NCBI RefSeq assembly: GCF_963855985.1
Contig: NC_087093.1
Coordinates: forward strand, 11,477,501 to 11,541,500
DNA length: 64,000 nucleotides
Reading direction: 5' to 3'
Source: Ostrinia nubilalis
Lineage: Eukaryota; Arthropoda; Insecta; Lepidoptera; Crambidae
Made by a program: the position numbers and the translations under genes
Shown: piece by piece, positions 44,933 through 56,830 of the stretch
How positions within the stretch are numbered: position 1 is the first letter of the stretch
How the letters are laid out: each line of letters opens with the position of its first letter
Notes under the pieces: model-generated
What the model was told of the DNA's origin: nothing
The model's input: the letters and a program-made list of their open reading frames with translations, nothing else
Databases searched by the model: none

Positions 44933-45100
44933 AAGGCCGGAAGACGTAGCGTGGGCAGGCCTCCCACTATAGGTGGACCGACGATCTGGTGAAGGTCGCG
45001 GGAAGAGCCTCGATTGCGGGCAGCGCAGGACCGGTCGGTTTGGAAATCATTGGGGGAGGCCTTTGTCCAGAAGTGGACGTCATTTAGCTGAAACGAACGA
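44933..45100 (+). mobile_element. 5'-truncated RTE fragment
   Basis: Covers the last about 50 codons and the AACGAACGA tail of the RTE, with small indels in the frame ('actataggtggaccgacg', 'gcctcgattgcggg'). A dead 3' copy. Confidence 0.85.
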
Positions 45101-48100
45101 AGATAATAATCATACATTGAAATTTAAGAAAACCCTGGTCATGTTCTCTTTAACACACAGAATTATATCCCTTCTGACCGAAATGGAAAAAATACACAAC
45201 TCTTTATCTATCTGGTGACTTTTTCATTAACATGCTCCAGGAAAAATCTTTAAAAGTTGGAAGAAAATAACAACAAAACTACTCCAATAGTACGCTTTTA
45301 ACAGCGATTAACTTCCCGTTCAAATGCTTTGTTACTACGGAAGTCACGTATAAAAGGACTTGCCCTTTTATTCCGTACTGTAAAATAACTAGCGTTGGAT
45401 TAGCTAAACAGCGCTTAATTAGAAGCTGTTAAGTAATTCTTAACTTGTCCAACAGTGACGATAATGAACGCTGAAAGTTTCAAATAAAAGGCCATTTTCG
45501 CAACTAATTATTTTCCTTCACTACCAATTTCCCTTTACATTACGAGACAAAAATATTTATGGTACCAAATGAGTTTCTGCCCGAAACAACACATAAATTA
45601 TTATGAAGGGATATTACGTAAGGGTTGTGAGCTGGAAGCGTGTTATGATGAAGCCTTTTTTATTTTATAACCGTATGACAGAAACCCCAGCTCGGTTAGA
45701 AAATTTACGGTCTTCTAAAGCTTTATTTACGATCTTGATCTGTTGATGGAGCTGAAATTATTATATTTTTCATTCATTTCATCCTCTAGACTTTGTAAAA
45801 TTATTCGTATGTTAGTTACTTAAAATGCTAAAGATTCCACTCTATCTAATTTGCCTTCAAACTGGGTTGTCGTTACATCTGAACTTAACTTCGACTTACC
45901 TTCTTTTTCACGGAATAACACTTACCTACCTAGGTACTTAATTAATGTTTAGGTACACTTGAAGTTGATAAAACATTAGTTAGTCCCTTACATTTTACTG
46001 TATATCTTTTCCTGTCATGTAGGTTACCAGCCCTAATGTTAGACACATTGACATCTGACGTGACTGACATATTTAAATATTCCCAACAACTCCGCTTGTC
46101 TGTGTAGGGACCATTTCGTGTTGATAACTAATTTGTAACCCTATGAAATAATATTAATAAGACTAGTTTTTAATATTACGTAAACCTAGTTATGAGCACA
46201 ATGTCTTCACTTTGTAACTTGGATTTATTAACTTGGGCATTTATTATTATTGTTAGTTCCCAAAACAGCGAAACTAATATCGAAGCAAACACATGTTGCC
46301 CTTGGCTTTCCTTTCCTCACTCGAAGTAGTTATTTCAAACTAGTTTATGTCGTCGATAGTTCGTATAATCCTGAAATTGATACAGAATACTTGTTGTAGA
46401 TATTTGTGCCAAACAACAGACTAACAAACAGTTTTAGTTTTATAGTTTCTAAACTTAAATATGGTTAACTAGCGTCTCTACGGATTAACGCGGGACAGCG
46501 TTAAAAAGAAATAAAATTATAACCTATCTATTACCTAAAAACTTAAGCAACTTTGACAACGGTTAAATATACTAAAGATACATAGGAGTAACTGTGTAAA
46601 TAATTATAGTTATACCTACTTTCAACATTCATGACTCTATGTATTAAGTCTATTGTTAACTAGTTTACTCCATCGAGATTATGCGAACCAATAACAGCAA
46701 ATATTTATTGGGCTCGTAAATCGTAATACGACGGCTTCATTGAAGGTTTTATATTACTAGTACCTACTAGACCCCGGCTTATTCCACTTTGTTGAACTGG
46801 GTGAACAAAGTAGATTTTTTAGTGTCCTCATTTTACCTCGGAACCATTTCACACAGGTGATATCACCCAGACGAATAAAGTGGAATAAACCCTAGCCCCA
46901 AGCAACCGTAAACCAATTGTATTATTCGTTTTTCTTTAGAAACACAAAACGAACAATATACTTCGAGTATAATAATAATTATGTATTGTTCGAACAGAAT
47001 GGCTGACAAGCGACACGGCCTATGACACATTTGTCTTTTCATATCATAAAAATGTTCAAGTTCTCACAAACACAATATAAATTATACCGAAACATATTAT
47101 TTTAAACTTTCATGGTCACTAACAGAATACTAATTTAATTATTATACCAAAATGTACTGACGAGGTGGTACAGAATCTAGTAACCTGATTTAAACTTGTA
47201 AAGAGATTATCTACCTCTACAACGGTGATTAATCACTGTAAAGAGCTGATATTAATATCAGCTGTTTCCAGTAATCCTTAGTTTTAGAGTTTTCGTTTCA
47301 ATCATGATAAATTATTCCGTTCAAAGTTTCCAAAATACGCTTTTCAAATTGCCAATTTAGTTTGTAGTACGAGTACGTCGATAAATTTGATATACGTTTA
47401 TGAAATGAAAGCCTTTTTAGTTGCGTAATGATATTTAGCAGTAGTATTTTTATTTTCATGTTTTAGAGGAGGTTTTTAGACGTTATGGAAATTCGGTCTC
47501 ATAGAATCCCAATTCAAGGCCAACATTTCCCATACCCCCGGATGGTATTTTCAATCATCATCAAAAATTAAAGGTCCAGTTAACTAATACAATAAAGTTA
47601 ATTACAATAGGATAAACGTGTCCAAAAACTTGAAAATCGTGCCCAAAGTTTCAAATTTAACTGGTTTTTAAAGAATAAAGCGAATCGATTACGAAATAGT
47701 ATCTGACATTAAATGTGACACTGGCTATCTAGCCAGTGTGGGTATCTACCCACCAGGGTTACACGTCGAGCTAAAAATAAACATACAAGCGAATTACCTT
47801 GTTGCTTTCTTTGTTTGTTCTTAGGAAATGCTGTAAATACGATGTAATATTTACCAAGAGAATCTCAATTCCTTTTCCTTGATAATAAGCAAATGTAACC
47901 AAGTCTTAAATTCATATAACATCTTGATGTTACCTACTATATTGTCTGTAAGACCGGGTTGTAACTTGAAGCTAAAAATAAACATTAAAATAATATCCAA
48001 GTAAAATTATACTCTTCCTCGCCAAATTGCGCTATAACTTTAATTCGCCAAGAACAACTTAATTTTTCATCTTGATTTTAGATAATTCCTAAAATATAAT

Positions 48101-50191
48101 ACCCAAATTCATCGCAGATAATAATAGTAACTTTGATTATCATCTCGTGGGCGGCTGAAAGTGCTGAAGTGTTGTGTTTTAAGATAAATTGATTTCAATT
48201 CAATGATAGATGCCTTTGTTCGGCAAACAATGAACCTCTGAATCCTGAAATAGAGCCATAGCTATGTAAATCCACCCCTTTTTACGTGGATTTTTTGGTG
48301 GGTAAAGCCGTTCGGTCGACTTTCCCCCATAAATTCATATAGTGAAAGCCACCGTGAATCTCAAGGAAGTACCTAAGTGCAACATGCCACCGACCATTTA
48401 TTTTACTTTGCTTGGATTCTGAGGTTATATTACGACTTTCGTTTCACACCTGGAATTTTCTATGTAATTGATGTTGTAACTTTTTGGGCTTATGAGCTCA
48501 TTTTTAAGGTACCTACTGAGAAAAAAATGTGTTAGTCAAATAATTTTTGTATTGTCATTTTACGTATAAAATTCTGCGTTAAACATGTACCTATTACGTC
48601 ATTAATTTGTAGGATTTGATCCTTATGCATTCATGCCTCTATTGATTGGTGTGTTGAAAAGAGTGTTGTTTTTTTTAATGTCATCTGATGCAATTGCATT
48701 GCAAAAACAACAAGTTTTGGACAAAAGTCTGTTTCATTCAGCAGTTTTCGATATTCATAGAATTTCAGATAAGGCGATCCTAAGATAAAACGAGGTAGGT
48801 GGTAGTTTACATGAACATTACTGTTATTTTTGGAATTGTACCTACATGGCGCTGATTCAATAACAAGGTAAATGGTTCACTACTTTGTATGTGCTAATTG
48901 GAAAAACTTTACATCGAAGTATAAATTGTTCCAGCTGTAAATTGTTTTCACTGCTTCATCGTTTGCAGAACTCCGTCGATGGTTGATTGAAAAAGGCATT
49001 CATGTTGTTTTACTGGGTCAAGCGGATTGAATGGTGGGGCTTAATAGCGCCGTTCTGTTGAGCGACCCATGACGGTGTTTATGTGGTTTACACACACGAT
49101 AAACTATGTGTGTGTACCCATAAACATTTAGGGAAAATTAAACATTAATTTGAGAAATTAAACAGTAGAACTGATTGGAACTAAAACGGTATAAGGTTCT
49201 GTTAAAGGCTCAGCAAGCACAGGAAATGAGGAGAAAAACTCGTTGAAGAAGTTTATTTGATTAAAAGATTGGATCGGATAAATCGTAACAAAGATAAAAT
49301 CAAAATAGATGTATTGTTTAGATAGAAAGTAACAAAAATATATAACAGTGATAATAAAAACTCCAGAAATACAAAAAGATTGGTCCAACTATCAGCCCCT
49401 ACAATAAGTATAGCAAGAAATGCGCTAATATTTATTATGCCAGGATAAGTCTAGTTGGCAAAGATTAAAACATGAATTCAGACCACGATTCCGGATGGGG
49501 AGCAGGTTGAATCTTCCCTTAAAAATTCATGACCGTTATTTATTACGCCAGTTATAGTAGGTATTACGGGTTCAATGCAGTCATTTGCAATTATTCATCA
49601 ACACAGCCCTAAAATTAGGTTTTAATAGAATCGGCAACATTTCACAAATTACTTACAATAAAATAAAAATCGAAATGGTTATTTTTGTTAAACGCTGTTA
49701 GACTTTTTCCAGTCATAATGCAAACATTCCTACCTCTATAAAAACATCGTGTTCTTCAAAAAACGTAACCTAAGATAAAACGTTTCTCCGCAGCATAAAT
49801 TAAAGAAAAATACATCCAGAAAGTCTGCTCCCAACGACTTTGAAATACGATAAAAGAAATTTGTATAACATTCAGCAAATTCACCAAGTTTGGTACGTAA
49901 ATTGTCGCAGATCGAACTTGGATCGAACTTGTAAATCATGCGCGTATTTTTATAGTCCCACATCTTGGCGGATCAGGACGCCATCTGGCGGTGTTGCGGG
50001 CTACTTACACATTCAGATAGCTTCCCGAGGAAGCCCCACTCAAATTACGTACTAAACTGGATCTCAGACAAATTGTGTGAGCCTAAAATAATGTTTGGGT
50101 TATAAATAAGGTCACTTTCTCCGATGTTTGGTTAAAGTTAATAAATTAGGAGTACGTACCTACTACATCTAAATACTGAAGTTGGACCTTT
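45101..50191. other. 5.1-kb repeat-poor gene desert
   Basis: Apart from one short inverted repeat at 46772-46899 I see no mobile element, no open frame over 80 codons and no RNA gene. A balanced-composition patch at about 48900-49080 contains GGGTCAAGCGGATTGAATGG and CTTAATAGC-like phrases. Possibly intron or intergenic regulatory DNA of a host gene. Confidence 0.4.
46772..46899. repeat. Short inverted repeat, MITE-like
   Basis: 'ggcttattccactttgttga' and 'actgggtga' on the left against 'tcacccag' and 'aataaagtggaataaacc' on the right. Arms of about 30 bp, roughly 60-bp spacer, no clear flank duplication. Confidence 0.55.
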
Positions 50192-50275
50192 CGCCCGTAT
50201 CCACAAACGATAAATTGCTTAAGTGCTTGGGCCCTGTGCGTCCACGCGCACTGTGCAGCCTCATAGTAACGTTTA
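50192..50275 (-). mobile_element. Partial MITE, 'CGCCCGTATTCACAAA' family
   Basis: Starts CGCCCGTATCCACAAACGAT and aligns inverted to the right end of 22276-22421, through 'ctgtgcgtccacgcgcactg'. The other end is eroded near 50275. Confidence 0.6.
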
Positions 50276-50299
50276 TTCATACCTTCAATTCTTGATTGA

Positions 50300-50421
50300 C
50301 CTTTATCTATACTTATAATAAATCTGTAGAGAGGTCAATTCTGTACATGAAACATATTTTCAAAATAACTATCAGGGGGTAAAACGGGATCCACACGTAC
50401 GAATTCGCGGGCGGCCGCTAG
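50300..50421 (+). mobile_element. Helitron-like 3' end fragment
   Basis: 'agggggtaaaacgggatcca' through 'gcgggcggccgctag', almost the same right end as 6346. The left boundary is uncertain. Confidence 0.55.
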
Positions 50422-50562
50422 TTAGGAATAAAAACATTGTTATTTTATTGGTTATCAAAGCGCAACATAAACAGTAGATACAGTTACGAATGGAATTACC
50501 TGCAAACATCAGTGTTCCTTAATTCATAAACGTCTCCTCTACTATGCTTGACGTACTACTGA

Positions 50563-50725
50563 GGGCTGAGTGTGAGTTTTCATCAAATGCGCTCACTAGT
50601 GAGCGCGTCAAAAAATGAAATTTAATGTATGACGGATTGGACAGAGCTCCTAGCGGGAAACGTTCAAAAACTAAAATTTACATACATTTTTTAGATGATT
50701 TTTTGATGTAACTCACACTCAGCCC
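50563..50725. mobile_element. MITE, 'GGGCTGAGTGTGAG' family
   Basis: Ends GGGCTGAGTGTGAG and complement, flanked by ACTGA on both sides (50558-50562 and 50726-50730), a 5-bp duplication. The subterminal palindrome GCGCTCACTAGTGAGCGC followed by 'gtcaaaaaat' parallels the 'gctcgctagcgag...gtcaaaaaa' core of the elements at 3383 and 4421, so these families are related. Confidence 0.8.
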
Positions 50726-50730
50726 ACTGA

Positions 50731-51092
50731 TAAGCATATATCTTGGATGAGATGACAGTTTTCATCGCGTCGTATAAGATAGTAATCAGGTGCCAATATC
50801 TTTTACTATATTGACATACATTTTCAGGTATAATCATAAAAGTTTAAATGAATACCCTAAGCCTACTTAAGGCAAAAGTAGCCTCAAAATGACCGCCAAC
50901 TAATTACGCGACCTTCCGACTCGCCACTGCCGAATTCGTTCACGCAAATTGAATTATTAATTCTATCCATCCACAGTTATTGTAATTGTAAGTCTGACTC
51001 TAATTGCGATTATTTGAATTTGTTTCTAAGAAAACCACCAATAAAAAGACCACAGGAATAATAAATAGATGCTTCTGAATAAAAAGGAACTT
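50731..51092. other. Non-coding stretch, nothing recognised
   Basis: AT-rich; no supportable feature. Confidence 0.4.
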
Positions 51093-51095
51093 TAA

Positions 51096-51329
51096 AGGCC
51101 GATACACACATATCAGTGTATCTACCGGCACAGTTCAGGATCAGTACCGGCACAGTGCGAAATATTCTTTCATACAGTTTCTATGAATGCATCCCCACTT
51201 GTCAGTGTCAGTGATGACACAGTGCTCTCAATGTCAGTGCCGACACCGGTGCCGGTTCATAGAAACTGTATGAAATAATATTTCGCACTGTGCCGGTACT
51301 GTGTCTGTCTGATATGTGTGAATCGGCCT
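51096..51329. mobile_element. 234-bp palindromic MITE with TAA duplication
   Basis: Ends AGGCCGATACACACATATCA and near-complement; TAA at 51093-51095 and 51330-51332. Internal 'ttcatacagtttctatgaa' and its complement extend the pairing. The TAA flank suggests PIF/Harbinger. The right TAA is also the left flank of the next element. Confidence 0.75.
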
Positions 51330-51407
51330 TAAGGCCTCAGCGTCGAGTTTAGCGGGCAGCGGGGCGGGAGCGGCGGCGGCGCGGGGGCGGCAGGATCTTA
51401 TGCGTAA

Positions 51408-52311
51408 AATCAAATCCCATCAAAAACAATACTTGTCAAAAAAACCAAGTCTCGCAACTCAGTTGTTCTACGGTAAAAAGTTGTGAGATCCATGTAATAC
51501 CAAGTCCAGGCCAGGAAATCTTTAACGTTTTACATAAATATATTGACTTGGCCATCGCACTAAATAATTTAATTTACACGTGTTTTCATGCGATGGCCAA
51601 GTCAATATATTTATGTAAAACGTTAAAGATTTCCTGGCCTGGACTTGGTATTACATGGATCTCACAACTTTTTACCGTAGAACAACTGAGTTGCGAGACT
51701 TGGTTTTTTTGACAAGTATTGTTTTTGATGGGATCTCATTTCTTTTTGTATTTTGTAGACAGCAGTTATGTATCTAGAAAACTGGACCGAAATTGAAAAA
51801 TTTTACTCGACTTGGCGGTTGCACTACCGTGCCCCCAAATATCATTTCTTTTTGTATTTTGTAGACAGCAGTTATGTATCTAGAAAACTGGACCGAAATT
51901 GAAAAATTTTACTCGACTTGGCGGTTGCACTACCGTGCCCCCAAATATTTTAGTTTTTCCTTGATTCATACACCAAACACTACTTATATTCCAAATTTGA
52001 AGCTTCTAGGTCTGCTAGAAGTGCCTTAGAGTTTTGATGATCGGTGAGTCAGTGAGTCAGTCAGTGAGTGACAAAATTAAGTAACTTTGACCCGTTATAA
52101 TTCTTAAACTACTGGTTCAAATTGAATGAAATTTTAAATATACCGTGTCTTTACAATGCCTGCATAGCTAATGAAAATTCAGCCTTCTAGTTTTATCCAC
52201 AACGAAGTTACAGGCGGTCGAAAATGGCCTGAATTGCTTCGAGAAAAGGATGGTACGGCCGTGCCGCTTTTTTGCTCGACTTGGTGGGGGCACTGCCGTG
52301 CCCCCAGATAG
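51408..52311 (+). mobile_element. Helitron-like repeat nested in the GC-rich element
   Basis: The inverse of much of 18139-19055. From left: a 323-bp palindrome (51412-51734; arm phrase 'atttcctggcctggacttgg'), a duplicated 106-bp unit, shared phrases such as 'cttctaggtctgctagaagt', and the terminal hairpin GGGGGCACTGCCGTGCCCCC near 52305. No coding sequence. Confidence 0.55.
51737..51948. repeat. Two tandem 106-bp units
   Basis: 51737-51842 and 51843-51948 are nearly identical, each containing 'agacagcagttatgtatcta', 'ttactcgacttggcggttgc' and a 'cactaccgtgccccc' near-hairpin. The 18.5-18.7 kb copy has only degenerate versions, so this is a local, fairly recent duplication. Confidence 0.85.
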
Positions 52312-52328
52312 ACCGGTTCTCGAAAACA

Positions 52329-52386
52329 GCGGCGCGGGAGCGGGCAACGAGCGGGCAGCGGCGCGGGAGCGGGCACCGAGCGGGCA
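52329..52386. repeat. GC-rich 29-bp tandem duplication
   Basis: The unit 'gcggcgcgggagcgggcaac' + 'gagcgggca' is repeated with one mismatch (52329-52357, 52358-52386). Part of the GC-rich TAA-flanked element. Confidence 0.85.
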
Positions 52387-52675
52387 GCGCACTCCTTCTT
52401 TTGCCCACAATAAATCGAGCGTTAGGAATAAATTTGAATCGAAATAAAATTGTCGCCGTTGTTCAGACATTTCGTTTGCGAATAAAAACAAATATCTCGA
52501 CAACACAACCCCGAACACAACACTTCGCCGCTAAAGCGCCGCGCGAGCTTCCCGCTTGTTTCGAGAACGGGTCTGCGAGGCAGACCCATTCGCAGAGCGG
52601 GGCGGGCAACGCAGACTCTGCGTTGCCCGCCCCGCTCCCGCGCCGCTGCCCGCTATACTCGAGGCTGAGGCCTAA

Positions 52676-54599
52676 ATTAATGGTCGCTAATACGATTATA
52701 CGATTGAACACTTTTTCCTAAAAATACTTATTAAATCTTGTATCGGATATTTTTTGAATGAAGATCAACGAAATAAGTAAAAGATCGAGTAAAGATCAAC
52801 TTATTGTTTTTCTAAATAGATATTGTTATTGGGTTTTTTTTGATAGGGCTAGTGCTTAAAAAGCTCACTCACTAAAAGGATTTTAAACTAATTTTGCCAT
52901 TCTATAATCCACGATGAAGATCTTCAAAGGTATCTATATTTCAGTTAGCAATATCTTCAGTTCAGTTCCGCCTTTCCCATTTCTGGGAATATTTATGTGA
53001 AATTCGTCACTATATTTGCTCGGATGTCGCTCGACCAATCCTTGGAATTCAGCTTCACAATTTTTCCCAGAAACCGAATCATGACAATATGTGAAATGTT
53101 CAGCTATATTACTGTCTCTAAACAAATTATGTACCTACAAGGGAACTCGAATCGTGTCTTACCGTAACAGTTTGCTTTAATTTTATACACGACTATTTTT
53201 AGATTTTATTTAATTTTTTTTTCTCGTAATTAGAACCTTTCCTAGGTTCAACATACGAGAAATTTTCAAAAAACTACTCACTATGTTTACTGTATTATTA
53301 AGATAAGCTTGTTTCTTTATTCTGAAGTAATAGCCTGCACCAACTTCGCCTGAGTTACCAATTTGCCCTGATAATACCTACTACCTAATAATGCTCAATT
53401 TATATTTCGCAGTAAGATTCTTGAAAGTTTCCAGGAACACGTATACGAGTATAATATTGTGCAAAGGCAATTAGTCCTTTCGCTTAGGCTGATGATAGTT
53501 CACTTTGTGATACCGGCACCAAATTTTAGTTTGTTGTTAAGCATGTTATTCTGGCTAAAAAACCGTCGGGAGCCCATCTGTAAAATGTTTGGTCCCGGAG
53601 AAAAGACGTCATCAAAATGTCAGCTGCAACATTTGGAAAAATGCGAAGTATTCTGATTCTTTGAACCTCAGATATGATTGAGCTTTGAACCTTACATGCA
53701 TGTGGGGGGTGTCAAATGAAAGGTGATGAATTGCTTTATAAAGCTATGATACGTAATATCAGCTAAATAGTATAATAATGAAAATATTTAAAATTAAATG
53801 AAAATTAAAGCTATAAAAACCTATAATATTTTTAAATACACGATCCAAACTATACACTATAGACAAAAAATATATATGGCTGACATAACGAGCAACTCAT
53901 TAGCTATCCAAAAAATAAAACTGTAACTCGATCGGATTGAAAATATCTTAGTTACGTCGTTGTTAGTAAGTCCCTCTACTTCACGCGCGTTTTGTTTGTT
54001 AGTTTTAGCTACTTTTAGTGGGAAATAAAACGAGTGAATGACAATATTGTATGTTTATAAAACTTACAAGAAAGAGCAAATACCACAGTACTGAAATACC
54101 TATAACAAAATCTGCAATAGGGATGTTTCCTGGGTCAAAAAGCAAGAGTTTTAATTAGTCCGTCAGTTAACTTATCAAAAAATACTCTACACGTATTTTT
54201 CACTTTTTCAAACTAATGAAAATTTTAAGAGATAAGTAAAGCGCGCCAAAGTTCATAAGAAGAGGCCCGTGACGTCAATGAGTGCATAAAAGTGCCGCAC
54301 TTAGTGACATTGCCCAGAACTTCAAAACACCATAACTATGTAATTATTTGTTAGATTGACAAATAAAAATATACCTAAATGTGTCCAATACTTTTTGATA
54401 TTAAACATGACATTCATATTTTTTTTTACGAAACTAGCCTATTGCGATTTCACCCTAAGAGAACGGACTAAATGTCAATATTGTCAAAGTATTGGAAGCT
54501 GACTACGATTTTACGTGCTTTCGCATCTTTCTATCCTTCTCACTCGAATAGATATGCCTGAAAATACGGATTTGTGTAGTAAGTTCACTCACAGCTCTT
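52676..54599. other. Non-coding stretch with one unrecognised short frame
   Basis: AT-rich. A minus-strand frame at 52934-53125 (63 codons, containing CHDSVSGKNCEAEFQGL) has a protein-like composition but no family I recognise and no clear splice context. Nothing else. Confidence 0.3.
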
Positions 54600-54900
54600 G
54601 CCTTGCACTTACTTTCTTTAAAGGCAATTCGTAGGTGAGATTGACGTGCGCTAAAACATCATCACACTTCTCAGCACCAGCCCATATGTTGTCCCGAAGT
54701 GGTGGTAGGGCAAGCTATATTTGGGACGTTTTTTTTTTTTTATGTGACAGGAGGTATACGTGTACTATACGTGCCCTGGAAAGGGCCTATGTACTGACTT
54801 TTTTTTTTATTTATCTATTGTTACCGACTGATTGTAAATCATAACAATGGACTTCCGACAATAATACTGGACATAAAGCAGACCGCACCAAAGAGCACTT
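54600..54900. other. Possible decayed retrotransposon 3' region
   Basis: 'ttgtcccgaagtggtggtag' and the following Gly/Arg-type phrase resemble 3' UTR pieces of lepidopteran LINEs, then a T-run and 'ggaggtatacgtg...'. Weak, by memory of style only. Confidence 0.2.
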
Positions 54901-56339
54901 ACGTTATAAATTAATAAGGCATACCCACACGTCCCTCGTGCATTTCGTCGCTTGTGAATATGACCATTTAACCTCTTAACCCGTTGTAATAAAGTTAGTA
55001 AGATGGGATTCCATTAGTAGCATGACGCCTAACCACTAATAATGTTATAACCGTACATTATGTAAAATATAGCCGCCGATAAAATAACTATAAAAGTGAG
55101 ATGACGAACAATAAATCACTTCGCAAAATAAAATTTATTGAAACCACTTTGCGTTAAATTTTTATTGCAAAGATACCTTTAATGGTAGGTTTGCAAAAAG
55201 ATGCGAATTCTGTGTAGGTAGGTATTACAAACAATTTAAAATTTTCTTTGCCAGTCGAAGGGCGATGGTTATTACATTTTTGGGAAGTGCAACGCGTCGC
55301 GATGCGGACAATATTTCTGCCAAATTTTATAAAATTTCCAAAAGATAACTAGATTTATAACTCGTGCTGGCGCAGCCATTAACCTACATCTGTTTTGGTT
55401 ATCCCTTATTTTGTGAAGTTTTTGTCAGACTTATTTCCTTCAATATTTTAGTTCAGAGTAGATTTAGATTAGCGACCTCAAATAAAATAACACAATAGAC
55501 TTAATTAAGAAATTCTAACTTGTCTTTATAGTCGTTTCAGTAATTAGGTATACCTAATTATTATAAAGATCTAAAGATAACATAGGTATTTGTGTTTATA
55601 ATTAGTCTTCTAATGGTATTTGTGTTTTTAAATAGTGTTATGGATAATATTATTTTATTTTGGGGCTAGATGGCGTTGTGTGAAATTGTCCAAAGATATT
55701 TATTAATTCATTATTATTATTTATTTATTATTTAGTAAATCATCGTCCTTTTGTTATTTTAACTTATTTAGCTCTCATATGAACAGACAACGAGTATAAT
55801 GAAATAAAGAACTAACAGTTAAGTAATTAGCGAGAAAGACTGAGCTCTTACTGCAAACTATACGTCCAATTGGAAATATAGAGCGCGCGCAAGAAAAGGA
55901 GAGCATCGGCAACGTGGGCAATTTCCGCCTGAAAAAGACTGTAGTTAGATAAAAATGTGCAAAAACTTAAAGACTGAATTCACTGCACCTATAGCTAATA
56001 TGGGAGTGAGGATCATGAAAATTGTGAGAGTACTATTCTTGAATAAAAAACATACTAAGATAATAATATCTGTTCAATGATGACAGCAAAGTTTTTTAGC
56101 TTAAAGTCACTTCTTCTCATACTGCGGATCATAATTTTAATACCCACCTAAATCCTGGTTTAGTAGAAAAACATATTGATGCCTTTTTCGCGTTGGTAGT
56201 TAAGTAGAAATAACTTGTTTCTCTCTCATTTTTACTTTCGCACCTAATAATCATTTCTCCTCCTTTCTTTCTTCAATGAAATATTTTTCCTTTCTTTAGA
56301 CAAAAGTTGCTAATAGCTATACGAACGATAATTTAGATT
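54901..56339. other. Non-coding stretch, nothing recognised
   Basis: AT-rich unique-looking DNA with no open frames of note. Confidence 0.4.
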
Positions 56340-56690
56340 TCACACCATTCATGGCGTCTATTGGTCTGAATTGTCTATCTAGAAGGCCAGCGGCCAGCTC
56401 ACGGTCCAAACAGCCACAATCACAATTAGCCGCCTGCAGCCAAACGAATTCAATTTACCGACATCTGCGCTATAACGCGTTCCACAAGCTCGCACGCGCA
56501 TATAAACTGTGAATCACAGTATTCAAATGTAAGCGATGTGACCGGGAAACATCGGCATGGGACGTGCAAAAGCTAGGTCGTTGCATCCATGCATATTGCA
56601 ATGTCATGCAAGTTTAACTCTCAATTAATTGTGGCTTAATTGACGGATGCACGATCGTCTTATCGTATTTGCTCAGTCTTTCTTCCTAAT
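56340..56690. promoter_or_regulatory. Candidate regulatory island
   Basis: About 350 bp of balanced composition in AT-rich surroundings, without any repeat seen elsewhere in the window. It carries CAATTAATTG (homeodomain palindrome), 'gcatatataaact'-like TATAAA at about 56502, TGCATATTGCAA and GTGACCGGGAAAC. The combination looks like a conserved enhancer. There is no direct evidence of activity. Confidence 0.22.
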
Positions 56691-56699
56691 ACTGACGAG

Positions 56700-56830
56700 T
56701 AACGAATCATGAACTTTTTTTTTAGATCTTCATGATGCGCTTAGATTTAAGACATACAACAGGCGAGCTTAATGCCATGTGGCATTCTCTTCCAGCTAAC
56801 CAGAAAATTAGACAAAACAGAGAATTTATG
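56700..56830 (+). mobile_element. Possible LINE 3' UTR remnant
   Basis: 'acaacaggcgagcttaatgc' ... 'attctcttccagctaacc' resembles the 'aggcg.cttat...tctcttccag.caacc' phrase common at 3' ends of lepidopteran LINEs. No coding is left. Tentative. Confidence 0.3.

Larger units (their letters stand above)
51333..52672. mobile_element. GC-rich element with TAA duplication, carrying a nested insertion
   Basis: Ends GGCCTCAGCGTCGAG and CTCGAGGCTGAGGCC, followed by 'gcgggcagcg' on the left and 'cgctgcccgc' on the right; TAA at 51330-51332 and 52673-52675. About 60 bp of its left arm and 360 bp of its right part are native; the middle 900 bp is a Helitron-like insertion. The right part includes a perfect 21-bp hairpin at 52595-52637 and two 29-bp GC-rich tandem units at 52329-52386. 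The large antisense frames here are products of GC-rich sequence. Confidence 0.65.

Noticed and set aside
52168..52721. Frames of 65-149 codons on both strands in the GC-rich element.
   Set aside because: They overlap inverted repeats, tandem 29-bp units and Helitron-like sequence; the Arg/Ala/Pro-rich translations come from GC-rich repeats.
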